Assembly: GCA_050744245.1 (NCBI GenBank)
Contig: JBOGGX010000282.1
Coordinates: 1-14,691, forward strand
Reading direction: 5' to 3'
Origin: JBOGGX01 sp050744245
Lineage (GTDB): Bacteria > Actinomycetota > Acidimicrobiia > Acidimicrobiales > JBOGGX01
Length of the DNA: 14,691 nucleotides
Of the stretch, positions 1 through 6,150 are shown one piece after another. The notes beneath the pieces were generated by a model that saw only the letters and a list, made by a program, of their open reading frames with translations, made no database searches and was not told the origin of the DNA. The position numbers and the translations under genes are program-made. Position 1 is the stretch's first letter; every line of letters starts with the position of its first letter.

Positions 1-2
1 GC

Positions 3-179
3 GCGGAGGGGGCCGAGGCGGTCGAGCCCGTGGCCACGGGCGCGGGCACCGCCCCGGCGACATCATCGGGGGCCCCGCCCGGAGCGAACGGCGCCGGGAC
101 CGAGGCGGCCGGGACCGAGGTGGCCGAAGCCCATGAGGGCGCCGGCGATCGGAGCGACGAGCCGTCGACCGGCCCATGA
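3..179 (+). CDS. C-terminal tail of an unidentified protein, cut by the window start
   Basis: An open frame enters from the left edge and stops at TGA 177-179, giving 58 residues. The tail is rich in Ala, Gly, Thr, Glu and Pro, ends in ...SDEPSTGP and has no hydrophobic segment. It looks like a disordered C-terminal extension. Two tandem 15-nt copies at 96-110 and 111-125 (GGGACCGAGGCGGCC, with one difference in the second copy) encode the repeated GTEAA/GTEVA. I prefer this frame because its acidic/Ala/Thr composition is protein-like, whereas the other two plus frames give Arg/Pro-rich shadow sequence. The function cannot be read from this tail. Position and direction suggest it belongs to the same polysaccharide operon as the following genes. 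Confidence 0.6.
   Translation, partial: AEGAEAVEPVATGAGTAPATSSGAPPGANGAGTEAAGTEVAEAHEGAGDRSDEPSTGP
96..125 (+). repeat. Two tandem 15-bp copies
   Basis: GGGACCGAGGCGGCC at 96-110 is followed directly by the same sequence with one C-to-T change at 111-125. The copies lie in frame inside the Ala/Gly/Glu-rich tail of the upstream gene and encode GTEAA and GTEVA. This is probably local slippage in a disordered region. Confidence 0.75.
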
Positions 180-220
180 GCGAACGGAGCGAGCTCATCG
201 GCCGCCCAGTGGCGTCATGA
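176..220 (+). other. 14-codon mini-ORF linking two genes by overlapping start/stop codons
   Basis: ATG 176-178 overlaps the upstream gene's stop (TGA 177-179). The frame encodes MSERSELIGRPVAS and stops at TGA 218-220, which overlaps the ATG (217) of the nucleotidyltransferase-like gene. Ribosomes ending the first gene could re-initiate here and hand over to the next. It may equally be chance, or the scar of a shifted start. Confidence 0.3.
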
Positions 221-1134
221 GCGCGGCGGAAATCGGCGACCGGTCGGGCACCGGGCCCTCGGTCAAGGCCGCCGTGGCTGCGGTCGCCTCGTTCTGGCTG
301 GCCGGGAGCCGGACGCCTCGCCCGTCCGAGCCCTTCGACGACGAGGCCTGGGCTGCGGTCGTGGCCGCCTGCCGCGAGGAGCAGCTGGTCGGCCTGCTGG
401 CCGCGGCCGTGGCCGGTGGGGCGATCAACCACACGGGAGGCGAGGTCGGGGCGCTCGACGCGGCCCTGGCCGAGGGTCGGGCCCGGTCGACCCGGCTGGA
501 GGAGGACGCCGTCGAGCTCAGCCGCCGGCTCGACGCGGCCGGCATCGACCATCGCTTCCTCGACGGCCCGGTGACCGCCCATCGGGCCTATGCCGTCCCG
601 GCCCACCGGCTGTCCAGCACGATCGAGGTCCTGGTCGCCGACGGACCGGCGGCGGCCCATGAGCTCGACGACCTGGCCTCCGGCCGGCGGCTGCTTCTGA
701 CCACGGAGCTGCTCCCCAACCGGCTCGGGGTCGCCGTCGGCCCGGCTGACCTTCCCTCCCCGGCCGACACCGTGGTCGTGGCCGGCCATCCGCTGCCGGC
801 CCTGCCGGTCGACGCCCACGTGGTCGTGGCCTGTCTCGGGGCTGGCGGTTCGCGGCGTTCGGGGCTGCGCGACATCGTCCAGCTGACCCTCTCCGGGGGC
901 GCCACGGTCGACGGGGTCACCCGCTGGGCCGCCGAGTGGCGGGTGACCGCCGAGGTGGCCCGCGCCATCCGGCGGTCGTGGGAGGCCTTCGATCTGGCCG
1001 ACAAGATCGGGCTGTCGGTCTGGGCCTCCCGGTACGAGTCCTCGACCACCGAGTGGCGGCCGAGGCGGGGCACCAACGGGGCCGCCCATCGGCTGGCCAA
1101 CGCCCTAGGGCTGGCGAATCGGGGCATCAGATGA
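217..1134 (+). CDS. Degenerate nucleotidyltransferase-family protein
   Basis: The 305-residue protein has the layout of the 'uncharacterised nucleotidyltransferase' family (NTP_transf_5 type) that is common in actinobacterial capsule loci. An N-terminal helical part (about 15-105, with EAWAAVVAACREEQLVGLLAAA) leads into LDAAGIDHRFLDGPVTAHRAY near 105-125, then STIEVLV at 134-140, and a C-terminal LRDIVQL helix near 217-223. In active members the central block normally carries KG and then a D-x-D (GDLDLLV-like). Here the Lys position is Asp116, and the two Asp positions are Thr135 and Glu137. Metal-dependent transfer therefore looks lost or altered. ATG 217 is chosen because it overlaps the stop of a 14-codon mini-ORF and gives a normal N-terminus. 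An in-frame ATG at 133 would add 28 residues of Arg-rich sequence. The stop overlaps the next gene's start (ATGA at 1131-1134). The family call is fairly firm; the role is unknown. Confidence 0.7.
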   Translation: MSAAEIGDRSGTGPSVKAAVAAVASFWLAGSRTPRPSEPFDDEAWAAVVAACREEQLVGLLAAAVAGGAINHTGGEVGALDAALAEGRARSTRLEEDAVELSRRLDAAGIDHRFLDGPVTAHRAYAVPAHRLSSTIEVLVADGPAAAHELDDLASGRRLLLTTELLPNRLGVAVGPADLPSPADTVVVAGHPLPALPVDAHVVVACLGAGGSRRSGLRDIVQLTLSGGATVDGVTRWAAEWRVTAEVARAIRRSWEAFDLADKIGLSVWASRYESSTTEWRPRRGTNGAAHRLANALGLANRGIR

Positions 1135-2333
1135 CCGCCGGCGGTCGCCTCGCCATCCTCGGAGGCGAGCCCGCATTCCCCGAGGGGCTTCCCTTCGTGC
1201 GACCGGCCCGGCCGCCGCTCGATCGGGTCACCGCCCGGCTGGGACCGTCCTACGACCGCGGCAGGCTGACCAACGGCCCGCTCGTCTGGGAGCTCGAAGC
1301 GGCCGTGGCCCGCCGGCTCGACGTCGAGCACGTCGTCGCGGTCGCCTCGTGCACGTCCGGGCTGATGCTGGTGCTGCAGGCGCTGGCCTCGCCGGGTGCG
1401 CCGGTGGTGATGCCGAGCTTCACATTTTCGGCCACCGCCCATGCCGCGGCGTGGATGGGCGCGTTCCCCCGCTTCGCCGAGTGCGGCCCGGCCGACGCCC
1501 TGCTCGATCCGGCCGACGCCGCGGCAAGGCTCGACGGGGCGGGCGCCATCGTCGCCACCCACGTGTTCGGGGCGCCGTGCCACCCGGACGAGATCGAGGC
1601 GCTCGGGGCGAAGGCCGGGGTGCCCGTGGTGTTCGACGCGGCCCACGCCTTCGGCGCCCTGCACCGGGGCCGGCCCGTCGGCGGTTTCGGCTCGGCCGAG
1701 GTGTTCAGCCTCAGCCCGACCAAGCCGCTGGTGGCGGGCGAGGGCGGCCTGGTGACCACCGACGACGCCGACCTGGCCGACCGGGTGCGCACCGGCCGCG
1801 ACTACGGCAACCCGGGCGACTACGACACCCGGTTCGCCGGGCTCAACGCCCGGCTGTCGGAGCTGCACGCCGCGGTTGCGCTCGAGTCGCTGCTCGAGCT
1901 GGACGACCACCTGGCCCGGCGCCGCGAGCTCGCCGATGCGTACCGCGACCTGTTGACCCCGTTGCCCGGGGTCTCGGTGCAGCACGTCGATCCGGCCGAC
2001 GAGTCGACCTACAAGGACCTCACGATCGTGGTCGACGAGACCGCCTTCGGCGTCCCCAGGGATCACGTCGTGGCCAGCCTGAGGGCGGAAGGCATCGACA
2101 CCCGTTGCTATTTCTGGCCCCCGGTGCACCGCCAGCGGGCCTACCGCGACCTGCCCGCCTCGGAGCTGCCCACGACCGACTGGTTGGCCGCCCGGGTGGT
2201 CAGCCTGCCGCTCTGGCGCGCCCTGTCCGACGATGACGTGAAGGCGGTGTCGATGGTGCTGTCCGCCATCCACGAGCATGCCGACGAGATCGGCCGAGCC
2301 CAGCCGGGAGGCCAGCCGTGCGCGTCCTCGTGA
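1131..2333 (+). CDS. DegT/DnrJ/EryC1/StrS-family sugar aminotransferase (PLP)
   Basis: This 400-residue protein is a full-length fold-type-I PLP enzyme of the family that transfers an amino group, usually from glutamate or glutamine, to a keto-sugar nucleotide. Visible landmarks are the N-terminal LAILGGEPAF, the GRLTNGPLVWELE segment (44-56), the PLP-phosphate region SCTSGL (73-78), Asp169 in VVFDAAHAFGA, which would bind the pyridine nitrogen, and the Schiff-base Lys198 in FSLSPTKPLVAGEGG. The C-terminal domain contains GIDTRCYFWPPVH, which is typical of the family. No catalytic residue is missing. The start is ATG 1131, overlapping the upstream stop by 4 nt (ATGA). The 3' end overlaps the epimerase start by 16 nt. 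It probably works with the epimerase and dehydrogenase that follow. The exact keto-sugar (C3 or C4 amination) cannot be read from the sequence. Confidence 0.9.
   Translation: MTAGGRLAILGGEPAFPEGLPFVRPARPPLDRVTARLGPSYDRGRLTNGPLVWELEAAVARRLDVEHVVAVASCTSGLMLVLQALASPGAPVVMPSFTFSATAHAAAWMGAFPRFAECGPADALLDPADAAARLDGAGAIVATHVFGAPCHPDEIEALGAKAGVPVVFDAAHAFGALHRGRPVGGFGSAEVFSLSPTKPLVAGEGGLVTTDDADLADRVRTGRDYGNPGDYDTRFAGLNARLSELHAAVALESLLELDDHLARRRELADAYRDLLTPLPGVSVQHVDPADESTYKDLTIVVDETAFGVPRDHVVASLRAEGIDTRCYFWPPVHRQRAYRDLPASELPTTDWLAARVVSLPLWRALSDDDVKAVSMVLSAIHEHADEIGRAQPGGQPCASS
2306..2311 (+). promoter_or_regulatory. Ribosome binding site deciding the GTG start of the epimerase
   Basis: GGGAGG lies 6 nt before GTG 2318 and inside the coding end of the aminotransferase gene. 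It fixes the epimerase start at this GTG, which is also where the Rossmann-fold protein begins naturally (MRVLVTGGAGFIG). Confidence 0.7.
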
Positions 2334-3298
2334 CCGGCGGCGCCGGCTTCATCGGCTCGCACGTCGTCGACGCCCTGGTGGCGGACGGGGCCGACGTCGT
2401 CGCGGTCGACGACCTGTCGAGCGGCCGGGCCGAGAACGTGGCGCCCCAGGCCGACCTGATCGAGGCCGATGTGGCCGACGCCGGGGCCATGGAGCGGATC
2501 GCCCGGGGTTGCGAGCTCGTGTTCCACCAGGCGGCGCACCGGTCGGTGCCCCGCTCGGTCGACCGTCCGCTCGAGACCGATCGGGTGAACGTCGCGGGCA
2601 CCTTGAGCGTGCTCAACGCGGCCAGAAGCGCCGGGGCCCGGCGGGTGGTGCTGGCCTCGTCGTCGTCGGTCTACGGCGGGGCCGACCAGCGCCCGACCCC
2701 CGAGGGTGCCCCGCTCGCCCCCCGCTCGCCCTACGCCGTCACCAAGCTCGCGGGCGAGCACTACGCCAGGGTGTTCTGGGAGCTGTACGGCCTCGAGACG
2801 GTGTCGCTGCGGTACTTCAACGTCTACGGCCCCCGCCAGGACCCGAGCAGCCGCTATGCGGCGGTGATCCCACTGTTCATCGACGCCATCCTGCGGGGTG
2901 ACGGTCCCGAGGTGCACGGCGACGGCCGCCAGAGCCGCGACTTCACCTTCGTGTCCGACGCCGTCCAGGCCAACGTGAAGGCGGCGTGGGCGCCGGCGGA
3001 GGCCTGCGCCGGGCGGGCCTACAACATCGCTCGCGGCCATCCGGCCACCCTGCTCGAGCTGATCGGCATCGTCGAGGAGCTCGTCGCCACCCGGGTCGAG
3101 CCCCGGCATGTTCCGTCGCGGGCGGGCGACGTGCGGCACTCGCACGCGGACATCGAAGCGGCCCGGGCCGACCTGGCGTTCGATCCGGTCGTCTCGTTCA
3201 GGGACGGTTTGGCCCGCACGGTCGCCTGGTACAGGAGCGACGACGCGGTGTTGGCGGCCGAGCCGGCCGGCGGCGCGGGCGAGGGTCGGGCGCGATGA
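2318..3298 (+). CDS. NAD-dependent sugar epimerase, UDP-HexNAc 4-epimerase (WbpP/TviC) type
   Basis: The 326-residue extended short-chain dehydrogenase has the NAD-binding TGGAGFIGSH at 6-15, an acidic DD at 31-32 after the second strand, and the SSSSVYG segment at 114-120. The catalytic Tyr139-x3-Lys143 pair sits in SPYAVTK. The stretches YFNVYGPRQDP (167-175) and GDGRQSRDFTFV closely match UDP-GlcNAc/GalNAc 4-epimerases of the WbpP/TviC/Gne group. The predicted reaction is C4 inversion of a UDP-N-acetylhexosamine or its uronate, in the cytoplasm. Its start codon is GTG with a good Shine-Dalgarno. It overlaps the aminotransferase by 16 nt and the dehydrogenase by 4 nt, so the three are probably translated as a coupled set. 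A UDP-glucuronate or other 4-epimerase remains possible, because substrate specificity in this family depends on few residues. Confidence 0.88.
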   Translation: MRVLVTGGAGFIGSHVVDALVADGADVVAVDDLSSGRAENVAPQADLIEADVADAGAMERIARGCELVFHQAAHRSVPRSVDRPLETDRVNVAGTLSVLNAARSAGARRVVLASSSSVYGGADQRPTPEGAPLAPRSPYAVTKLAGEHYARVFWELYGLETVSLRYFNVYGPRQDPSSRYAAVIPLFIDAILRGDGPEVHGDGRQSRDFTFVSDAVQANVKAAWAPAEACAGRAYNIARGHPATLLELIGIVEELVATRVEPRHVPSRAGDVRHSHADIEAARADLAFDPVVSFRDGLARTVAWYRSDDAVLAAEPAGGAGEGRAR

Positions 3299-4593
3299 GC
3301 GAGCCCGATCTGGCCGGGGCGCTGCTGGCCAAGATCGACGAGCGCACGGCTCGTGTCGTCGTGGTCGGGCAGGGCTACGTCGGCCTCCCGGTGGCGCTGC
3401 GAGCGGTCGCCGTCGGCTTCGAGGTCATCGGCCTCGAGACCGACGCCGGTCGGGTCGAGGCCCTGTCCACCGCCCGGTCCTACGTGAGCGACGTGGCCGA
3501 CGACGATCTGGCCGCCGCCGCCGAGCAGGGCTACCGGGCCACGAGCGATCCGGCCGACATCGCCGGGTTCGACGTCGCGGTCATCACCGTCCCCACGCCC
3601 CTCCACGACGGGATTCCCGATCTGAGTCACGTCGAGGCCGCGGTCGACACCGTCGCCGGCCGGCTGTCCGACGGGGCCCTGGTGGTCCTGGAGTCGACCA
3701 CCTATCCGGGCACGACCGAGGAGCTGGTGCGCCCGGCCCTTGACCGGACCGGTGCCCGCTTCTTCCTCGGGTACTCACCCGAGCGGATCGATCCCGGCAA
3801 CCCGAACTGGGGCTTCGTCAACACGCCCAAGGTCGTGTCTGGCATCGACGAGGGGTCGAGACGGTGCGTCGAGGCCTTCTACCGCACGCTGGTCGACAAG
3901 ATCGTGCCCGTCGCCTCGACGGCCGAGGCCGAGCTGGTGAAGCTGCTGGAGAACACGTTCCGCCACGTCAACATCGCCCTCGTGAACGAGCTGGCCATGT
4001 TCGCCGCCGACCTCGGCATCGACGTGTGGAGCGCGATCGATGCGGCCACGACCAAGCCGTTCGGGTACATGCGGTTCACGCCGGGGCCCGGGGTCGGCGG
4101 CCACTGCCTCCCGATCGACCCGTCGTACCTGTCGTGGCGGGTGCGGCGCAGCCTGGGCCGGACGTTCCGGTTCGTCGAGCTGGCCAACGACGTCAACGAG
4201 CACATGCCCGACTACGTCGTCACCCGGGTCGGCTACATGCTCAACCGCACCGGGCGGTCGGTGCTCGGCAGCCGGATCCTGGTGCTGGGCCTGGCCTACA
4301 AGGCCGGGACCTCCGACTGGCGGGGCTCGCCGTCGCTCGCCGTCGTCGGGCGGCTGCTCGGCCTGGGCGCCGACGTGCGGGCGGTCGAGCCGCACATGCC
4401 GCCCGTCGGCGACGCCGAGCTCCCGGTCGAGGTCGTCGAGTGCACGCCGGATGAGTTGGCCGCGGCCGACCTGGTCGTGCTGCTCGTCGACCATCCAGAG
4501 CTCCCCTTCGACGACATCGCCGACCACGCCCGGCTCGTGCTCGACACCAAGGGCGCCCTGCGCAGCCGTCATTTCCGGGGCGAGCTGCTCTGA
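3295..4593 (+). CDS. Nucleotide-sugar 6-dehydrogenase, UDP-HexNAc (WbpA/WbpO/TviB) type
   Basis: The 432-residue protein belongs to the UDP-glucose/GDP-mannose dehydrogenase superfamily. These enzymes oxidise C6 of a nucleotide sugar twice with NAD+ to give a uronic acid. Seen in order are VVGQGYVGLPVA (24-34, NAD binding), VPTPL (99-103), ESTTYPGT (133-140), YSPERIDPGNPNW (160-172), KLLENTFRHVNIALVNE (216-232) and GPGVGGHCLPIDPSY with catalytic Cys271. The C-terminal domain has VLGLAYKAGTSDWRGSPS. The SPERxDPGNP signature and the length fit UDP-GlcNAc/GalNAc dehydrogenases better than UDP-glucose dehydrogenase. ATG 3295 overlaps the epimerase stop (ATGA). The epimerase-dehydrogenase pair resembles TviC/TviB of the Vi antigen, so UDP-N-acetylgalactosaminuronate is a reasonable product, though inferred. 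It is the last gene of the plus-strand block. Confidence 0.9.
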   Translation: MSEPDLAGALLAKIDERTARVVVVGQGYVGLPVALRAVAVGFEVIGLETDAGRVEALSTARSYVSDVADDDLAAAAEQGYRATSDPADIAGFDVAVITVPTPLHDGIPDLSHVEAAVDTVAGRLSDGALVVLESTTYPGTTEELVRPALDRTGARFFLGYSPERIDPGNPNWGFVNTPKVVSGIDEGSRRCVEAFYRTLVDKIVPVASTAEAELVKLLENTFRHVNIALVNELAMFAADLGIDVWSAIDAATTKPFGYMRFTPGPGVGGHCLPIDPSYLSWRVRRSLGRTFRFVELANDVNEHMPDYVVTRVGYMLNRTGRSVLGSRILVLGLAYKAGTSDWRGSPSLAVVGRLLGLGADVRAVEPHMPPVGDAELPVEVVECTPDELAAADLVVLLVDHPELPFDDIADHARLVLDTKGALRSRHFRGELL

Positions 4594-4604
4594 CCGGCCT
4601 CAGC

Positions 4605-4670
4605 GCGGCCGCCGCCGGTTCGGGTGGCGTGGATGAGGCCCTGGTCCTCGTAGAACCGGAGCGCGCGGTC
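4605..4670 (-). pseudogene. Possible fragment of a MerR-family regulator
   Basis: Read on the minus strand, these 22 codons give DRALRFYEDQGLI followed by HATRTGGGR. That matches the second half of the MerR DNA-binding domain (the 'LRYYE..GLi.p.RT..GyRrY' stretch). Neither the N-terminal helix-turn-helix start nor the coiled-coil and effector parts are present. The frame instead runs into the 3' end of the dehydrogenase gene and stops near 4569. It looks like a short relic left in the convergent gap. It is only 22 residues long, so chance similarity is not excluded. Confidence 0.4.
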
Positions 4671-4688
4671 GGGGCGCCTCGGTGTTTC

Positions 4689-4727
4689 GTCGCCCCGAGG
4701 TCTCGAACACCGAGACCGTGGGGCGAC
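4689..4727. terminator. Strong inverted repeat between convergent genes, probable bidirectional terminator
   Basis: GTCGCCCC (4689-4696) pairs with GGGGCGAC (4720-4727). Inside it, GGTCTCG (4699-4705) pairs with CGAGACC (4711-4717) around the loop AACAC. A 2-nt internal loop separates the two stems. Fifteen paired bases in 39 nt lie between the ends of the dehydrogenase (4593) and the membrane-protein gene (4744). Neither side has a U-tract, as is common in high-GC actinobacteria. A protein-binding palindrome is the alternative. Confidence 0.6.
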
Positions 4728-4743
4728 AGAACCGGCGCCGCGG

Positions 4744-6150
4744 CTACGGGCTGAGCATCTCGGAGGCCCGCACCCGGCCGCGGCTGACCTTCTCGGCCAG
4801 CGGCAAGGCGAGCAGGACGAGAACCATCGGGAACACCTGGGTGCGTTGTCGGGTGATGATGCCGAAGTTGCCGACCGACGAGAAGGCGAAGACGAACATC
4901 AGCGTGTAGGCGGTCACGAACGCGACATAGGGCGTGCTGACCACGTAGCTCGGGAGTCTGGCCAGGCGCGGCAGCGACATGACGAAGGCGAGGAGCAGGA
5001 GCGCGCCCTCGGCCGCGGCCACCAGCGCCTGGGCGTTCCCCGCCTCCCACGGGAACGGCCGGAACAGGACGGTGACGACCGCTTCGGGATACTCGGCCGG
5101 CGACTTGGGCCGGGCCACGGAGAACTGCGAACCGCCCTTGCTCGACTGGTCCTCGGTGCGGTCGAGGGCCTGCTCGACGCCCTCGCGGTCGACGTCGGGC
5201 AGGTTGAAGAAGCTGGCCACCTGGGCCAGGACGATCCCGCCGACCAGCACCAGCACGGCGATCCCGGCGATGCGCCCGAGCAGTCCTGAGTTCGACTCCC
5301 GCCACGACCGCCGGCGGAGCAGATAGGCGATGAAGAACGCGACGAAGACCAGCAGGGTCACGTGGGGACGGACCAGGGCGGTGCCGGCCAGCCCGGCGAT
5401 CAACGCAACGTAGCCTCGGCCCCGATAGCGCAGCAGGAGGGCGACGCCGTAGGCGGCCAGCCCGAGGGTGAACAGCATCCAGGCTTCCTTGCCGATGCTC
5501 GACGGCCAGTAGAGCAGCGAGGGGAGGAAGAACAGCAGCACCGCGTAGCGGCGGTGGTCGCCCTCGGGGAAGCCGACGCGGAACGCCCGGTAGAACCAGT
5601 ACAGGCCCCAGAAGCCCAGCCACGAGAAGATGAGGAAGCCGCCCAGCTTGGTCGGCCCGGTGACGATGTAGACGATGCCGGTGGCCAACCGCATGAACTC
5701 GGTGCCGACCAGCGTCGGGACCTCGGTCGGGTACACCTGGTCCCACCGGCCGTCCCAGAACGCCGCGGCCAGGCGGCCCCCCGAGCCGTGATAGCCCCCG
5801 GCGTCGGCCCGCCCGCCGTACACCTCGAAGGTGATGGCGTAGCGCAGCAGCGTGCCGACCATCTTGGCCACGAAGGCCCAGATGAGGAGCCTGGCCATCC
5901 ACGGGTCGGCCTCGCGGCGGCTGGCCCAGAGCAGGAGCGGGACGGTGATGCCGAGCAGGAAGGGCCCGATCACCATCGCCCCCCAGACGTCGAACGACAG
6001 CCGGTCCATGGCCAGGGCGAGGAGCACCAGGTAGACGGCCACGGCCACGAAGCCGACCAGCGCGTTGAACCGCGGCGAGCCGGGCACGGCCGTCGACCGG
6101 CGGGGCGGTTCACCGCGGTGGTTGCGGTCGGCCCTGGTGGCCAGCGCCAT
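4744..6150 (-). CDS. Polytopic membrane protein, Wzy-like polymerase/ligase candidate
   Basis: The 468-residue protein has about 10-11 hydrophobic segments, for example near 29-50, 54-76, 85-103, 169-188, 222-240, 247-276, 291-314, 377-392, 404-423 and 437-453. A long polar loop spans about 315-370. Conserved-looking polar stretches are FFLPSLLYWPSSIGKEAW (207-224) and GNFGIITRQRTQ (427-438), which recall Wzy-type polymerases and similar inner-membrane glycan enzymes. I cannot place it in a named family, and a GT-C glycosyltransferase or O-antigen ligase-like enzyme is equally possible. ATG 6150 shares its A with the TGA of the upstream glycosyltransferase (TGATG), so translation is probably coupled. 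Longer readings upstream of this ATG are the shadow frame of that glycosyltransferase. It is the last gene of its operon and ends at the convergent hairpin. Confidence 0.75.
   Translation of the reverse strand: MALATRADRNHRGEPPRRSTAVPGSPRFNALVGFVAVAVYLVLLALAMDRLSFDVWGAMVIGPFLLGITVPLLLWASRREADPWMARLLIWAFVAKMVGTLLRYAITFEVYGGRADAGGYHGSGGRLAAAFWDGRWDQVYPTEVPTLVGTEFMRLATGIVYIVTGPTKLGGFLIFSWLGFWGLYWFYRAFRVGFPEGDHRRYAVLLFFLPSLLYWPSSIGKEAWMLFTLGLAAYGVALLLRYRGRGYVALIAGLAGTALVRPHVTLLVFVAFFIAYLLRRRSWRESNSGLLGRIAGIAVLVLVGGIVLAQVASFFNLPDVDREGVEQALDRTEDQSSKGGSQFSVARPKSPAEYPEAVVTVLFRPFPWEAGNAQALVAAAEGALLLLAFVMSLPRLARLPSYVVSTPYVAFVTAYTLMFVFAFSSVGNFGIITRQRTQVFPMVLVLLALPLAEKVSRGRVRASEMLSP

Noticed and set aside
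588..2279. 563-codon open frame on the minus strand
   Set aside because: It lies opposite the nucleotidyltransferase-like and aminotransferase genes, whose family motifs are clear. Its translation is Gly/Arg/His/Gln-rich with no motif, which is typical antisense sequence at high GC.
2141..3145. 334-codon minus-strand frame opposite the epimerase
   Set aside because: Antisense shadow: the plus strand has the full epimerase with TGGAGFIGSH and YxxxK, and the minus translation has no recognisable fold.
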